Positions 1-10,311 are shown, counted from the first letter of the stretch. The stretch is DNA of 64,000 bases from Streptomyces sp. B21-083 (GCF_036898825.1 NZ_JARUND010000002.1:1674001-1738000); one strand, 5' to 3'. Numbers and translations are program-made. The notes: generated by a model from the sequence alone, not told the origin.

Positions 1-1403
1 CCCTCGGCCTGGACGAGGCTCGCCACCGTGATGACCTGCAACGGGTTGTCGAGGTCGAGCGTCTTCGCCTTGGCTTCGAGATCCAGGGTGTCGTACTTGG
101 CGGTGGCCGCCGTGACCATTTCCTTCAGGATCTCCGCGGGTTTCATACCCTTGGCGGCCGCATAGGTCGTCGGGTAAAGGAAACCTTCCAGCGGGTCCTT
201 GATCTTCTTGCTGTCGTTCGCCCAGTCCGGCAGGCCGAAACTCTTGTAATCCTTTTTGGCGACCTTCGCGGTGGTACCTTCGGCAAGACCGAGCTGTTTG
301 TCGATGGCCGCGTAGACCTGAACATTTCGCTGCCCGGGGACGACGATCATGTTGTTCTGACTCTTGGGATCGAGCATCAACGTGACGACACTCTTGCCGG
401 ACATCTCCTTGTTCAGGACATAGACGCCGGCCTGGATCTTCTTGCCGTCGGGATTGTCCGCCTGTGCGGAGACAAAGGCGTCGACACTTTTGACGACACC
501 TTTTTCTTTCAGCGCCTGGCCGATCTCATAGCCGCCCGCACCCTTGGGGATCTCGACCGTCACTGTCGCGCTCACGCCGTCGCCCGCGTAGTCAGGAGCC
601 GGGCCGAAACGATTTTGGTAGAACTGGTACCCGAAATACCCGATTCCAGCGATGCCACCACCGAACACCAGCACGACGACCAGGCAGGCCGTACCGGTAC
701 GGCCCTTCTTGCCCTTCCCGGCCTTCTTGTTCTTCCCGTCGTCCCGGCCCTTCCGGTCGCCGCGACCCCGACGCCCCTCCGCCTCGTCCTCGGGCTCGCC
801 GTCATCGTCACCGCCCGCGAAGAAGGCGTGCTCGCCCTGGTCGGGGCCGGGGTCCCAGCCGCTCTGCGGTTCCGGCTCGGGCTCCGGTTCCGCCTCCGGC
901 TCGGTACCGCGCCTGGCCGGCGGCTGCGGCGGCGGGTACGCGTCGGGCGTGCCGTAGTAGTCGGGCTGCTCACCGCCGTACGCGGCGGCCTGCTGGGCGT
1001 ACGGATCCGTGGGGTCGGCGATGTAGGGGACCTGCGCCTGCTGACCGGCGTTCCAGCCGCCGCCCGCGTACTGCTGCTGCCCCTGGTCGACGTACTGCTG
1101 CTGATGAGCCTGGTCGCCGTACTGCTGCGGGTACTGCTGTTGCTGGGGCTGCTGCTGGTACTGCTGTGGATACTGCTGCTGGTGCGGGTACTGCTGCTGA
1201 GCCTGACCGTAGGCGGCCTGCTGGCCGTCGGCGCTCCAGTCGCCGTACTGGGACTGCTGCGGCTGCTGCGGGTAGTGCTGCGGCTGGCCGCCGTAGGAGG
1301 ACTGGTCGGCCTGGGCCTGCTGTCCTTCCCATCCGCCGTCCCCGTACAACGGGTCCTCCGGATGCCACGGTTCGGAGCCTGGGCCCCGGCCATACTCAGT
1401 CAT
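1..1403 (-). CDS. mltG: Endolytic transglycosylase MltG (YceG family), C-terminus cut by window edge
   Basis: Membrane-bound lytic transglycosylase that cleaves nascent peptidoglycan strands and is thought to set glycan length. The ATG at 1401-1403 opens with MTEYGRGPG. Residues 1 to about 235 form a cytoplasmic tail, first very rich in Q, Y, P and G, then basic (GKKGR), followed by one membrane segment at about 237-260. The extracytoplasmic YceG region follows, containing VTVEIPKGAGGYEIG and VVPGQRNVQVYAAID. The frame is still open at base 3; the last complete residue (467) is the Glu of SLVQAE, which aligns with the catalytic Glu of the family signature, so the rest of the catalytic domain lies outside. 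It follows ruvX in the alaS operon. The long Gln/Tyr-rich tail is typical of actinobacterial members and absent from E. coli MltG. Confidence 0.9.
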   Translation of the reverse strand, partial: MTEYGRGPGSEPWHPEDPLYGDGGWEGQQAQADQSSYGGQPQHYPQQPQQSQYGDWSADGQQAAYGQAQQQYPHQQQYPQQYQQQPQQQQYPQQYGDQAHQQQYVDQGQQQYAGGGWNAGQQAQVPYIADPTDPYAQQAAAYGGEQPDYYGTPDAYPPPQPPARRGTEPEAEPEPEPEPQSGWDPGPDQGEHAFFAGGDDDGEPEDEAEGRRGRGDRKGRDDGKNKKAGKGKKGRTGTACLVVVLVFGGGIAGIGYFGYQFYQNRFGPAPDYAGDGVSATVTVEIPKGAGGYEIGQALKEKGVVKSVDAFVSAQADNPDGKKIQAGVYVLNKEMSGKSVVTLMLDPKSQNNMIVVPGQRNVQVYAAIDKQLGLAEGTTAKVAKKDYKSFGLPDWANDSKKIKDPLEGFLYPTTYAAAKGMKPAEILKEMVTAATAKYDTLDLEAKAKTLDLDNPLQVITVASLVQAE

Positions 1404-1528
1404 CAATCCCCTAGAGCCGCGAGGCGGCCGATCACGCGGCCCCCACATCGCCGCTACCGTTCCGCCTCTTACTGTGCGGCTGCTGTTCGAACAGAGCCAC
1501 AATCGCGCGGAACGTTACCGTATCGCGA

Positions 1529-2014
1529 TCAGATGACCACTTCGACGCCCTCGCCGGGTGCTTTACCTGACACCCGTTCGGATTCCAGGGCCTGCTGCAG
1601 GATGATCACGGCTGCGGCCTGGTCAATGACCGATCTGCCCTTTTTCGATTTCACACCAGAAGCGCGAAGTCCCTGACTGGCCGTCACCGTCGTCATGCGC
1701 TCGTCCACCAGACGTACCGGGACCGGCGCGATGAGGCGCACCAGCTGCTCGGCGAAGCCTCGGACCTTGACGGCGGCGGGGCCCTCGCCCCCCTTGAGGG
1801 AGCGAGGGAGACCGACGACGACCTCGATGGGTTCGTACTCGTCGACGAGTTCCTTCAACCTGCGCTGAGCTGCGGGAACGTCCCGGCCGGGGACCGTCTC
1901 CACCGGAGTGGCGAGGATCCCGTCGGGGTCGCACGACGCGACCCCGATCCGGGCGTCCCCGACGTCGATCGCGAGTCGCCGGCCACGGCGCAGGGTGTTT
2001 CCGTCGCCGCTCAC
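1529..2014 (-). CDS. ruvX: Putative pre-16S rRNA nuclease / Holliday junction resolvase-like YqgF (RuvX)
   Basis: RNase H-fold protein of the YqgF family, implicated in 16S rRNA 5'-end maturation and earlier proposed as a resolvase. At 161 residues it has the usual family length. It shows the N-terminal strand with the first acidic residue ([13 protein letters not shown]), a central [20 protein letters not shown], and a C-terminal DQAAAVIIL with the last catalytic Asp. The GTG at 2012-2014 was chosen because it overlaps the alaS stop as GTGA, implying translational coupling, and gives the right length. The open frame continues upstream inside alaS, but that extension is antisense-like arginine-rich sequence and is rejected. 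Confidence 0.93.
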   Translation of the reverse strand: MSGDGNTLRRGRRLAIDVGDARIGVASCDPDGILATPVETVPGRDVPAAQRRLKELVDEYEPIEVVVGLPRSLKGGEGPAAVKVRGFAEQLVRLIAPVPVRLVDERMTTVTASQGLRASGVKSKKGRSVIDQAAAVIILQQALESERVSGKAPGEGVEVVI

Positions 2015-4683
2015 TTGGCCGTTTCCGCCACAAGGCGCTCGACGGCGTCGACGGCCTCGCCGACGGCGGCCGGGTTCTGGCCACCGCCCTGGGCGACGTC
2101 CGGCTTGCCGCCACCGCCGCCGCCGAGGGTCTTGGCAGCCGTACGAACCAGGTCGCCCGCCTTGAGACCGCGCTCGCGGGCGGCCTCGTTGGTGGCGATG
2201 ACCGTCAGCGGCTTGCCGCCCGCCGTGGTGAAGAGGGCGACGACGGCGGCCCGGCCGCCCTGGATGCGACCGCGTACGTCGAGGACCAGCTTGCGCAGGT
2301 CGTCGGCGCTCGTGCCGTCCGGGACCTGGCCGGTGACGAGAGCCACACCGCGTACGTCCTTGGCGCCCTGGGCGAGACCGGCGGCGGCCTGGAGAACCTT
2401 CTCGGCGCGGAACTTCTCGATCTCCTTCTCGGCGTCCTTCAGCTTGCCGAGCATGGCGGAAACCTTCTCCGGAAGCTCTTCCGGGCGACCCTTGACCAGT
2501 TCCTGGAGCTGGGCGACGACCGTGTGCTCCCGGGCCAGGAAGTTGTAGGCGTCCACACCGACCAGGGCCTCGATACGCCGGACGCCCGAACCGATGGACG
2601 ACTCGCCGAGCAGTTTCACCAGGCCGAGCTGGGCGGTGTTGTGGACGTGGGTGCCGCCGCACAGCTCCTTGGAGAAGTCGCCGATCGTCACGACGCGCAC
2701 GCGCTCGCCGTACTTCTCGCCGAACTCGGCGATGGCGCCCTGCTTCTTGGCCTCGTCGAGGCTGAGGATCTCGGCGTGCACGTCCAGGTCGCGGGCGAGC
2801 ACCTCGTTGATCTGCTGCTCGACATCGGTCATCACGGCCGTCGGTACGGCGGACGGGGAACCGAAGTCGAAGCGGAAACGGCCGGGCTGGTTCTCGGAAC
2901 CGGCCTGGGCGGCCGTCGGGCCGAGGGCGTCGCGCAGGGCCTGGTGGGTGAGGTGGGTGGCCGAGTGGGCGCGGGCGATGGCCTTGCGGCGGCGCACGTC
3001 GATGGCGGCCTGGGCCTTGGCGCCCACGGTGACCTCGCCGACCTGGACGACGCCCTTGTGGACGTACACGCCAGGAACCGGCTTTTGGCAGTCGCGGATC
3101 TCGATGACGGCACCGGTGTCGATCCTGATGCGGCCGGTGTCGCCGATCTGGCCGCCGCCCTCGGCGTAGAACGGGGTGCGGTCGAGGACGATCTCGACCT
3201 CGTCGCCCTCGGTGGCGGCCGGGGAGGAGACACCGTCGACGAGGATGCCGACGACTGTCGACTCGCCCTCGGTGCGGTCGTACCCGAAGAACTCGGTCTC
3301 ACCGGCGGCGTCGGCGATCTCGCGGTAGGCGCCCATGTCGGCGTGGCCGGTCTTCTTGGCCTTGGCGTCGGCCTTGGCGCGGTCCCGCTGCTCCTTCATC
3401 AGGCGCCGGAAGCCGTCCTCGTCCACGGAAAGGCCCTGTTCGGCGGCCATTTCGAGGGTGAGGTCGATCGGGAAGCCCCAGGTGTCGTGGAGCAGGAACG
3501 CCTTGTCACCGGAGAGGATCTGGCCGCCGGCCTGCTTGGTCTCGGTGACGGCGGTGTCGAGGATGTTGGTGCCGCCCTTGAGGGCCTTGAGGAAGGCGGC
3601 CTCCTCGGCGAGGGCCACGGTTTCGATGCGCTTGCGATCGGTGACGAGTTCCGGATACTGCTGGCCCATCGTCTTGATGACGACGTCGACGAGATCGGCG
3701 ACGACCGGCCCGGAGGCGCCCATCAGGCGCATGTTGCGGATGGCGCGTCGCATGATGCGGCGCAGCACGTAACCGCGCCCCTCGTTGCCGGGGGTGACGC
3801 CGTCGCCGATGAGCATGACGGACGTACGGATGTGGTCGGCGACCACACGCATCGAGACGTCGGAGTCGTGCTTCTCGCCGTAGCGCACACCGGTCAGCTC
3901 GGTGGCCTTGTCCATGACGACGCGCAGGGTGTCCGTCTCGTACATGTTCTGTACGCCCTGCAGGATCATGGCGAGTCGTTCGAGGCCGAGACCGGTGTCG
4001 ATGTTCTGCGACGGCAGGTCCCCGAGGATCGGGAAGTCCTCCTTGCCGTCGCCGGCGCCGCGCTCGTACTGCATGAAGACCAGGTTCCAGATCTCCACAT
4101 AGCGCTCGTCGTTGACGGCCGGGCCGCCCTCGACGCCGAACTCGGGGCCGCGGTCGTAGTTGATCTCGGAGCAGGGTCCGCAGGGGCCGGGGACGCCCAT
4201 GGACCAGAAGTTGTCCTTCTTGCCGAGGCGCTGGATGCGCTCGGCCGGGACGCCGATCTGCTCGCGCCAGATCTGCTCGGCCTCGTCGTCGTCGAGGTAG
4301 ACGGTGATCCAGAGCTTCTCGGGGTCAAGGCCGTAGCCACCGTCCGCGACGGAGTTGGTGAGCAGGTCCCAGGCGTACTTGATGGCTCCTTCCTTGAAGT
4401 AGTCCCCGAAGGAGAAATTGCCGCACATCTGGAAGAACGTGCCGTGCCGGGTGGTCTTGCCGACCTCTTCGATGTCGGGCGTACGCACGCACTTCTGCAC
4501 GCTGGTGGCGCGCGGGGCGGGCGGCTTCGTCTCACCGAGGAAGTACGGCTTGAAGGGGACCATGCCCGCGTTGACCAGGAGGAGAGTCGGGTCGTCCGCG
4601 ATGAGCGACGCCGAAGGGACGACGGTGTGGCCGCGCTCCTCGAAGAAGCTCAGCCAGCGGCGACGAATTTCAGCCGACTCCAT
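2011..4683 (-). CDS. alaS: Alanyl-tRNA synthetase
   Basis: Class II aminoacyl-tRNA synthetase charging tRNA-Ala; 890 residues, the normal size. The N-terminal catalytic core begins [19 protein letters not shown] and includes [14 protein letters not shown]. The editing domain carries the zinc-type motifs [11 protein letters not shown] and [16 protein letters not shown] Gly-rich C-Ala region with [15 protein letters not shown] closes the protein. The start overlaps the upstream DUF6167 gene's stop by one base (TGATG), and the stop overlaps ruvX, so the three genes form one transcription unit. No T-box-like leader is visible directly upstream because coding sequence abuts it. Confidence 0.98.
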   Translation of the reverse strand: MESAEIRRRWLSFFEERGHTVVPSASLIADDPTLLLVNAGMVPFKPYFLGETKPPAPRATSVQKCVRTPDIEEVGKTTRHGTFFQMCGNFSFGDYFKEGAIKYAWDLLTNSVADGGYGLDPEKLWITVYLDDDEAEQIWREQIGVPAERIQRLGKKDNFWSMGVPGPCGPCSEINYDRGPEFGVEGGPAVNDERYVEIWNLVFMQYERGAGDGKEDFPILGDLPSQNIDTGLGLERLAMILQGVQNMYETDTLRVVMDKATELTGVRYGEKHDSDVSMRVVADHIRTSVMLIGDGVTPGNEGRGYVLRRIMRRAIRNMRLMGASGPVVADLVDVVIKTMGQQYPELVTDRKRIETVALAEEAAFLKALKGGTNILDTAVTETKQAGGQILSGDKAFLLHDTWGFPIDLTLEMAAEQGLSVDEDGFRRLMKEQRDRAKADAKAKKTGHADMGAYREIADAAGETEFFGYDRTEGESTVVGILVDGVSSPAATEGDEVEIVLDRTPFYAEGGGQIGDTGRIRIDTGAVIEIRDCQKPVPGVYVHKGVVQVGEVTVGAKAQAAIDVRRRKAIARAHSATHLTHQALRDALGPTAAQAGSENQPGRFRFDFGSPSAVPTAVMTDVEQQINEVLARDLDVHAEILSLDEAKKQGAIAEFGEKYGERVRVVTIGDFSKELCGGTHVHNTAQLGLVKLLGESSIGSGVRRIEALVGVDAYNFLAREHTVVAQLQELVKGRPEELPEKVSAMLGKLKDAEKEIEKFRAEKVLQAAAGLAQGAKDVRGVALVTGQVPDGTSADDLRKLVLDVRGRIQGGRAAVVALFTTAGGKPLTVIATNEAARERGLKAGDLVRTAAKTLGGGGGGKPDVAQGGGQNPAAVGEAVDAVERLVAETAK

Positions 4684-5042
4684 CAGTGGTCCTCATTCCG
4701 GTTGTACGGGTGCGTGTTGTCCAGCATCCCGTAGTGCTTCTCATCGTGCTTCAGGTTTTCCGCGCCCCGGTCGAGGGCGGCGAGCCGCCGTTGCGGGGGC
4801 AGGCCGCGGCCCGGGGGTTCGGCGATCCCGAGGGCCTCGCCCAGCTCGGCCTCGCGCTGGACCATCCCGGCCCGCACGTCGAGGGCGAAGTCCTTGACCC
4901 GGTGGCCGGCCTCGATCGCCTTGTTGGCGGCCTGCGCGGCGAGGTGCTCGGGGGTCAGCTGCCGGATCTTGCGGTTGACCTTGGTGGTGGCCCACACACC
5001 GGCCGCGGCGCCCGCGGTGAACCAGAACGTACGGCGGAACAT
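4683..5042 (-). CDS. DUF6167-like small membrane-associated protein
   Basis: Protein of 119 residues, starting [20 protein letters not shown], where one short N-terminal hydrophobic segment is likely to anchor it in the membrane. The remainder is charged and helical ([29 protein letters not shown]) with a His/Asn-rich end. It is recognised as the small protein found next to alaS in streptomycetes (DUF6167, from memory). The function is unknown. It lies between the DUF948 gene and alaS, overlapping alaS by one base, so it is co-transcribed with it. A role at the membrane with the DUF948 neighbour is plausible but unproven. Confidence 0.8.
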   Translation of the reverse strand: MFRRTFWFTAGAAAGVWATTKVNRKIRQLTPEHLAAQAANKAIEAGHRVKDFALDVRAGMVQREAELGEALGIAEPPGRGLPPQRRLAALDRGAENLKHDEKHYGMLDNTHPYNRNEDH

Positions 5043-5050
5043 GGCGGGGT

Positions 5051-5497
5051 TCAGCCCTTCTGCCTGCGGCGCTTTTGGCCCTTCGGGGCCGGTACGGTGC
5101 GGCCGACGATGACGGTGCGCCGGGCCCGCTCGGGTGCGGGCGCCTCGTCGGCCTTGGTACGGCTCATCGCCCGGCGTACGCCGTAGCCGAACGCGGCGAC
5201 CTTGACGAGCGGGCCGCCGAAGGTCGAGGCGACGGTGGTGGACAGCGCCGACGCGTTGGAGGTGACCTCCTGGACGTCGGTGGCGATGGCGTCGACCCGG
5301 TCGATCTGGGTCTGTGCTGAGCGCACGGCCTGGGAGGCGTCGGCCAGCAGCGGCACGGCCTGGTCCGTCACCTCCGCGACCAGTTTCGTGGTCGCCCTGA
5401 GCGTCTGGGCCAGCCTCACCAGAGCCACGGCGAGGAAGGAGACCAGAATCGCCCAGAAGACGGCCACCAGGAGCCCGGCAACCTCTCCACCGGTCAC
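5051..5497 (-). CDS. DUF948 membrane protein
   Basis: 148 residues when started at the GTG giving MTGGEVAGLLVAVFWAILVS, which puts the hydrophobic segment (residues about 5-27) at the N-terminus as in other DUF948 proteins. The rest is an amphipathic, probably coiled-coil stretch (LRATTKLVAEVTDQAVPLLA and onward), a short Gly-rich patch and a basic C-terminal tail ending KGQKRRRQKG. An in-frame ATG further upstream would add basic residues before the membrane segment and is less likely. First gene of the DUF948-DUF6167-alaS-ruvX-mltG operon, 8 bp from the next gene. Function unknown. Confidence 0.75.
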   Translation of the reverse strand: MTGGEVAGLLVAVFWAILVSFLAVALVRLAQTLRATTKLVAEVTDQAVPLLADASQAVRSAQTQIDRVDAIATDVQEVTSNASALSTTVASTFGGPLVKVAAFGYGVRRAMSRTKADEAPAPERARRTVIVGRTVPAPKGQKRRRQKG

Positions 5498-5662
5498 ACC
5501 GCACCGCTCTCTGCGCTCGTAGATCGACTGAACTCTGGGGTACTTCACGTGTGTTCCGAGTACTTCGAAAGTCGCCCCCGACCCTATCGCGCCGGAGGTG
5601 GCTCTCCGTACCCGGACGGGACCCGCCGGGACGGCGTTCGCGCGCGGGCGTGGCCGTACGCG

Positions 5663-5707
5663 AAAGCCCGCCGCTCCCCCGCCGGTGAGGGCGGGGAAAC
5701 GACGGGC
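5663..5707 (-). terminator. Long hairpin terminator downstream of rpsD
   Basis: Reading the minus strand, an outer stem GCCCGTCG/CGGCGGGC (one mismatch) encloses an inner stem CCCCGCC/GGCGGGG with a 6-nt loop, followed by TTTCG. It lies about 43 bp beyond the rpsD stop and upstream of the DUF948 operon, separating the two units. Confidence 0.5.
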
Positions 5708-5749
5708 CGAGGCGCGAAGCCGGTGATGCGTGGTGCTGCGACCGCTGGA

Positions 5750-6364
5750 TCAGCGGGCGTAGTACTCGACGACGAGCTGCTCGTCGCAGATCACCGGGAT
5801 CTCCTTGCGGTTCGGCTCGCGGTCCAGGCGGAAGGCCAGGGCGCCGAGGTTCACCTGCAGGTAGCGCGGGGTCTCACCGTCGGGGGCGAAGCCACCGGCA
5901 CGCGCGACCTCGAACAGCGTCTTGCTGCGGCTGCGCTCGCGGACCATCACGACGTCGTCGGGACGGACACGGAACGACGGCTTGTCGACCTTGCCGCCGT
6001 TGACCTCGATGTGGCCGTGAACGACCATCTGGCGGGCCTGGTAGATCGTGCGGGCGATGCCCGAACGCAGAACCAGGGCGTCGAGACGACGCTCCAGCTC
6101 GATGACCAGGGCCTCACCGGTCTTGCCCTGCGTCTTGGCGGCACGCTCGTAGGCGCGGACGAGCTGACGCTCGGACACGTCGTACTGCGCGCGCAGACGC
6201 TGCTTCTCCAGGAGACGGACCTTGTAGTCCGAGTTCTGCTTGCGGCCACGACCGTGCTCACCCGGCGGGTAGGGACGGGCCTCGAAGTACTTGACGGCCT
6301 TCGGGGTCAGCGCGATGCCGAGGGCACGCGACTTCTTGACCTTGGGGCGGGGCTGGTTAGCCAC
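5750..6364 (-). CDS. rpsD: 30S ribosomal protein S4 (zinc-independent form)
   Basis: Primary 16S rRNA-binding protein of the small subunit, 204 residues. The N-terminal part is [19 protein letters not shown], and the S4 RNA-binding domain is visible as [18 protein letters not shown] and [15 protein letters not shown]. The N-terminal region contains no cysteines (the only Cys is near the C-terminus, in VICDEQ), so this is the zinc-free C- type of S4. It is monocistronic here, away from the alpha operon where rpsD sits in many bacteria. The start is supported by AAAGGAAAAGAAGTGGCT just upstream on the minus strand. Confidence 0.97.
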   Translation of the reverse strand: MANQPRPKVKKSRALGIALTPKAVKYFEARPYPPGEHGRGRKQNSDYKVRLLEKQRLRAQYDVSERQLVRAYERAAKTQGKTGEALVIELERRLDALVLRSGIARTIYQARQMVVHGHIEVNGGKVDKPSFRVRPDDVVMVRERSRSKTLFEVARAGGFAPDGETPRYLQVNLGALAFRLDREPNRKEIPVICDEQLVVEYYAR

Positions 6365-6664
6365 TTCTTTTCCTTTTCCTTTTCGGCTGCCTCAGGGTTA
6401 CGGGAGGTCGCATCCGCAGCCGGGGATTCCCGACAGGTCCACGAGGGACTTGCCAGGCAGCCGTTCCCCTGGTCTGGGCACATACGTGCAGCACACGAAC
6501 GGCCCACCGACCGTCCCCGGAACCCCGGGTGGTGGTGGGCTGCCCGCGACACCTACGAAGGTGCGCGACGCTCCTGGATCAACAGATCCGGCTGGATGTC
6601 CCGCCTGAGGCGCCGACCGAAGCCGGACACGGGACGCAGCACTGCGCAGGATTCTACAGCGTAC
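6365..6664. other. Intergenic region, rpsD leader and rarA 3' end
   Basis: Three hundred bases without a convincing gene, between the rarA stop and the rpsD start. It must hold the rpsD promoter and leader. One possible hairpin pairs gcccacc (6502-6508) with ggtgggc (6534-6540) around a GC-rich core and could terminate rarA. No S4-binding pseudoknot could be recognised by eye. Confidence 0.5.
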
Positions 6665-8026
6665 TCAGGACCGCTTTCGACCGAGGTGCTTCCTGGTCCA
6701 CTCGACCGCGTCCGCGTACCGGGCCTCGGCTCCGTGCCGGGTCGGTTCGTAGTACGTACGGTCCTTGAGCTCCTCCGGCGCGTACTGCTGCTCGGCGATC
6801 CCCTCGGGCAGGTCGTGGGGGTACACGTACCCCTGCGCGTGGCCGAGCTTGGCGGCGCCCTTGTAGTGCCCGTCGCGAAGGTGCATCGGTACGGGCCCCG
6901 CGTGGCCCTTGCGTACGTCCTCCATGGCGGCGCCGATCGCCATGGTCGCGGCGTTGGACTTGGGGGCCAGAGCGAGGGCGATGGTGGCGTGGCTGAGGGT
7001 GAGGGCGGCCTCCGGGAAGCCGATCATGGCGACGGCCTGCGCGGCGGCGACAACTGTGGGCAGGGCGTTCGGATCGGCGAGGCCGATGTCCTCGCTGGCG
7101 GAGATCATCAGACGGCGGGCGATGAAGCGGGGGTCCTCACCGGCCTCGATCATGCGGGCGAGGTAGTGCAGGGCCGCGTCGACGTCGGAGCCCCGGATGG
7201 ACTTGATGAGGGCGCTGGCGACGTCGTAGTGCTGGTCGCCGTCACGGTCGTACTTCACGGCCGCCCGGTCGACGGTCTCCTCCAGGGTCTGGAGGGTGAT
7301 CTCCGCGTCGCCCTTGTCGAGCGCGGCTCCGGCGGCGGCCTCCAGGGCGGTCAGGGCCCGGCGGGCGTCACCGCCGGCGATCCGCAGGAAGTGTTCCTCG
7401 GTGTCCTCGGGGAGGGTGACGGCGCTCCGCAGGCCGCGCTCGTCGGTGAGGGCGCGGCGCAGCAGGCCGCGCAGGTCGTCGTCCGTGAGCGGTTCGAGGG
7501 TGAGGAGGAGGGAGCGGGAGAGAAGGGGTGAGATCACCGAGAAGTACGGGTTCTCGGTGGTCGCCGCGATGAGGGTCACCCAGCGGTTCTCGACGGCGGG
7601 CAGCAGGGAGTCCTGCTGGGCCTTGCTGAAGCGGTGGATCTCGTCGAGGAAGAGGACGGTCTCCTTGCCGAAGCCGCCGGTGGCGCGGCGGGCCCCGTCG
7701 ATGACCGCGCGGACCTCCTTGACGCCCGCGGTGATCGCCGACAGCTCGACGAAGCGCTTGTCGGTGGCCTTGGAGACGACGTACGCCAGGGTGGTCTTGC
7801 CGGTGCCCGGCGGCCCCCAGAGGAGCACGGACGAGGGTCCGGCCGGTCCGCCCGCGCTCTCGCCGACGAGCCTGCGCAGCGGCGACCCCGGCTTCAGCAG
7901 ATGCTGCTGGCCCACGACCTCGTCGAGGACGCGCGGGCGCATCCGCACGGCCAGGGGGCTTCCGGACGGGTCCTTCTCCTGGCGTGCTTCCGCTGCGGCG
8001 GTGAACAGGTCGGGCTCCACGTCCAA
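6665..8026 (-). CDS. rarA: Replication-associated recombination protein A (AAA+ ATPase RarA/MgsA)
   Basis: AAA+ clamp-loader-like ATPase acting at stalled replication forks with SSB; 453 residues, usual length. Walker A is GPPGTGKTT at residues 71-79, Walker B is [10 protein letters not shown] around 125-133, and sensor 1 is AATTENPYF. The MgsA C-terminal domain follows, with [31 protein letters not shown] and [19 protein letters not shown]. The gene lies 38 bp downstream of the VKOR-like gene on the same strand and may be co-transcribed with it. Confidence 0.94.
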   Translation of the reverse strand: MDVEPDLFTAAAEARQEKDPSGSPLAVRMRPRVLDEVVGQQHLLKPGSPLRRLVGESAGGPAGPSSVLLWGPPGTGKTTLAYVVSKATDKRFVELSAITAGVKEVRAVIDGARRATGGFGKETVLFLDEIHRFSKAQQDSLLPAVENRWVTLIAATTENPYFSVISPLLSRSLLLTLEPLTDDDLRGLLRRALTDERGLRSAVTLPEDTEEHFLRIAGGDARRALTALEAAAGAALDKGDAEITLQTLEETVDRAAVKYDRDGDQHYDVASALIKSIRGSDVDAALHYLARMIEAGEDPRFIARRLMISASEDIGLADPNALPTVVAAAQAVAMIGFPEAALTLSHATIALALAPKSNAATMAIGAAMEDVRKGHAGPVPMHLRDGHYKGAAKLGHAQGYVYPHDLPEGIAEQQYAPEELKDRTYYEPTRHGAEARYADAVEWTRKHLGRKRS

Positions 8027-8064
8027 AACCCTATGTCACGCCACTGACAATGCCGTCGGCGCTG

Positions 8065-8724
8065 TCAGCTGGTCCAGAAGTCCCACCAGCGGGTCAGGAT
8101 GAGCATCCCGATGATGCCGATGTGCAGGACCGGCACGACCCAGGTGAACTCGCCGAAGAAGCCCCTGAGCCACTTCGGCGCGGGGATGAAGCCGTTCCGC
8201 ACGTTGAACGAGGTCACGTACCAGAACATGAGGATCGTCGCGACCCAGGCCAGAGAGCACCACAGGCACAGCGCGCTGATCCGGTACAGGGACTGGAACT
8301 GCAGCCAGGTGCAGAATCCGACACCGAAGAGGGTGCCGGCGTTGAAGGTGAGCCAGTACCAGCGCGGGAAACGGGCCCCGGCCAGCAGGCTCATGCCGAC
8401 ACAGATGACGATGCCGTAGGCGACCAGGCCGAGCATCGGGTTCGGGAACCCGAAGGCGGCGGCCTGCTTGCTCTCCATCACGCTGCCGCAGGACACCACG
8501 GGGTTGAGGCTGCAGCCGGGCGTGAACGTCGTGCCCGCGACCTTCGCTTCGAGCAGCTTGAACTTGTCGATCGTGATGACCCACGCCGCCAGCAGTCCGG
8601 CCGCACCGGTGAGCAACAGCATCACGGCGAACGCACGGCTGCCGCCCACGGAGGCCGAGGCCTCGGCGGGGGGCTCGGGCTGGTCGGTGGAGGCGCCGTC
8701 CTTCAGCGTTGTCGTCTTGGTCAT
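8065..8724 (-). CDS. Vitamin K epoxide reductase (VKOR) family protein
   Basis: Integral membrane quinone-linked thiol oxidoreductase that re-oxidises a DsbA-like partner during disulfide formation. Using the ATG giving MTKTTTLKDG, the 219-residue product has four to five membrane helices, an extracytoplasmic Cys pair at about C71 and C79 (PGCSLNPVVSCG), and the active-site CLWC at about 153-156 preceding the third helix, as in bacterial VKORs. The open frame extends further upstream, but the extra residues contain no hydrophobic segment. A DsbA/FrnE-like thioredoxin-fold protein is encoded at 50303-50845, though nothing shows they are partners. Confidence 0.88.
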   Translation of the reverse strand: MTKTTTLKDGASTDQPEPPAEASASVGGSRAFAVMLLLTGAAGLLAAWVITIDKFKLLEAKVAGTTFTPGCSLNPVVSCGSVMESKQAAAFGFPNPMLGLVAYGIVICVGMSLLAGARFPRWYWLTFNAGTLFGVGFCTWLQFQSLYRISALCLWCSLAWVATILMFWYVTSFNVRNGFIPAPKWLRGFFGEFTWVVPVLHIGIIGMLILTRWWDFWTS

Positions 8725-9038
8725 CACGCCGTTCCGTTGCTTCGAGAGGGGGGGGTTGGCGGGCACGGTCATTGTGCCGCACGCGGGCGCGTGTCCACCG
8801 TTCGGTGGACATAAGAAGACGCACCCTTGGCTCGAAGGCACGGCGTCTCACATGAGGGGCCGCGGGGTGGACGTACGAGGTATTCGGCCTGATGGGGACC
8901 ATGGCGCGCGCGTGAACACCAGCGTGAGTACCACGCGCGTGGTACTCACGCGTCGGAATCGTCCGACAGGACGAACGGGCGTCCGCCAGGTTGACGGAAC
9001 GCGGTGAGCGTGGCGGGGGCGAGCGCGCCCCCGCCGCC
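8725..9038. other. Intergenic region between hisS and the VKOR gene
   Basis: No gene is supported here. It carries the 3' end of hisS, the long palindrome at 8922-8951 and the promoter region of the VKOR-rarA unit. Confidence 0.5.
8922..8951. repeat. Perfect 30-bp palindrome downstream of hisS
   Basis: Two exact 15-base arms, GCGTGAGTACCACGC and its reverse complement, meet with no spacer. It lies 87 bp past the hisS stop, so it may act as a U-less terminator in the RNA, or as a dimeric-protein binding site in the DNA. No T-run follows on either strand. Confidence 0.75.
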
Positions 9039-10301
9039 TCAGCCCAGCCTCGACTCCAGTTCGGCGACGATCTCGTTCACGCCGATCGCCGTCTGCTCGC
9101 CGGACTCCATGTCCTTCAGCTGGACCACGCCCTCGGCGAGGTCCCGCTCACCGGCGACGAGTGCGAAGCGGGCGCCCGACCTGTTGGCCGCCTTCATAGC
9201 CGCCTTGAGTCCCTTGGCCCCGTACGAGAAGTCCGCCGCGATGCCCGCCTTGCGCAGCGCCGTGACCTTCGCGAACAGCACCCGGCGAGCCTCTTCGCCC
9301 AACGGCACCGCGAACACGCTTGTCGCGGACGGGAGTTCGAGTTCGACGCCCTCCGCCTCAAGCGCCAGCACCGTACGGTCGACGCCCAGCGCCCAGCCCA
9401 CCGAAGGCAGCGCGGGACCACCGAGCATCTCGGAGAGGCCGTCGTAGCGCCCGCCGCCTCCCACCGCGGACTGCGAGCCCAGTCCGTCGTGGACGAACTC
9501 GAAGGTCGTACGTGTGTAGTAGTCGAGGCCGCGGACCAGCTTCGGGTCGTCCTCGAAGGTGACGCCCGCCGCGGTGATCAGCTCGCGGACCTCCTCGTGG
9601 TAGGCCTTGCACGCGTCACAGAGGTAGTCCCGCAGGAGTGGCGCCCCCACCAACTGCTTCTGGACGTCGTCCCGCTTGTCGTCGAGCACTCGCAGCGGGT
9701 TGATGTCGGCCCTGCGCAGCGTCTCCTCGTCCAGGTCGAGGCCCCGGAGGAAGTCCTGCAGCGCCGCCCGGTAGATCGGACGGCACTCCTTGTCGCCCAG
9801 GCTGTTCAGCAGGATGCGGAAGTTCCTGAGGCCCAGCGTGCGGTACGCCTGGTCCGCCAGGATGATCAGCTCGGCATCCAGCGCCGGGTCCTCCGCGCCG
9901 ATCGCCTCCGCGCCGACCTGCGAGAAGTGGCGGTAGCGGCCCTTCTGGGGGCGCTCGTAGCGGTAGTACGAGCCCGAGTACCAGAGCTTGACCGGGAGGT
10001 TGCCCAGCTTGTGGAGGTTGGCCTCCAGCGCCGCGCGCAGTACGGACGCGGTGCCCTCGGGGCGCAGGGCCAGCCTGTCGCCGCCCTTGGTCTCGAAGGC
10101 GTACATCTCCTTCGTCACGATGTCCGTCGATTCGCCGACGCCCCGGGCGAACAGTTCGACGCTCTCGAAGCCCGGCGTCTCGATGTAGCCGTAGCCGGAG
10201 TTGCGCAGCGGGGCCGCGATGGCTTCCCGTACCGCCAGAAACTTCGCGCTCTCCGGCGGGATCAGGTCGTACGTGCCCTTGGGGGCCTTGAAGGTGCTCA
10301 C
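9039..10301 (-). CDS. hisS: Histidyl-tRNA synthetase
   Basis: Class II synthetase charging tRNA-His; 420 residues from the GTG that gives [13 protein letters not shown], the typical N-terminus. Motif 2 is around [19 protein letters not shown]. The histidine-specific motif [14 protein letters not shown] is present, motif 3 is in [10 protein letters not shown], and GGGGRYDGL sits between them. The frame is open further upstream, but that sequence overlaps the next gene and does not resemble HisRS. Ten bases separate the start from the stop of the metallo-beta-lactamase-fold gene, so the two form an operon. Confidence 0.97.
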   Translation of the reverse strand: MSTFKAPKGTYDLIPPESAKFLAVREAIAAPLRNSGYGYIETPGFESVELFARGVGESTDIVTKEMYAFETKGGDRLALRPEGTASVLRAALEANLHKLGNLPVKLWYSGSYYRYERPQKGRYRHFSQVGAEAIGAEDPALDAELIILADQAYRTLGLRNFRILLNSLGDKECRPIYRAALQDFLRGLDLDEETLRRADINPLRVLDDKRDDVQKQLVGAPLLRDYLCDACKAYHEEVRELITAAGVTFEDDPKLVRGLDYYTRTTFEFVHDGLGSQSAVGGGGRYDGLSEMLGGPALPSVGWALGVDRTVLALEAEGVELELPSATSVFAVPLGEEARRVLFAKVTALRKAGIAADFSYGAKGLKAAMKAANRSGARFALVAGERDLAEGVVQLKDMESGEQTAIGVNEIVAELESRLG

Positions 10302-10311
10302 GGGTGTCTCG

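Noticed and set aside
2524..4734. 736-residue plus-strand open frame antisense to alaS
   Set aside because: It is the mirror frame of a well-supported synthetase. Its Asp/Gly/Val/Leu-rich composition is what GC-rich antisense frames produce, and no domain or ribosome-binding site is seen.
9039..9621. Frames within hisS suggesting an extra small gene
   Set aside because: All lie inside the HisRS catalytic region and contain only arginine/serine-rich translation.
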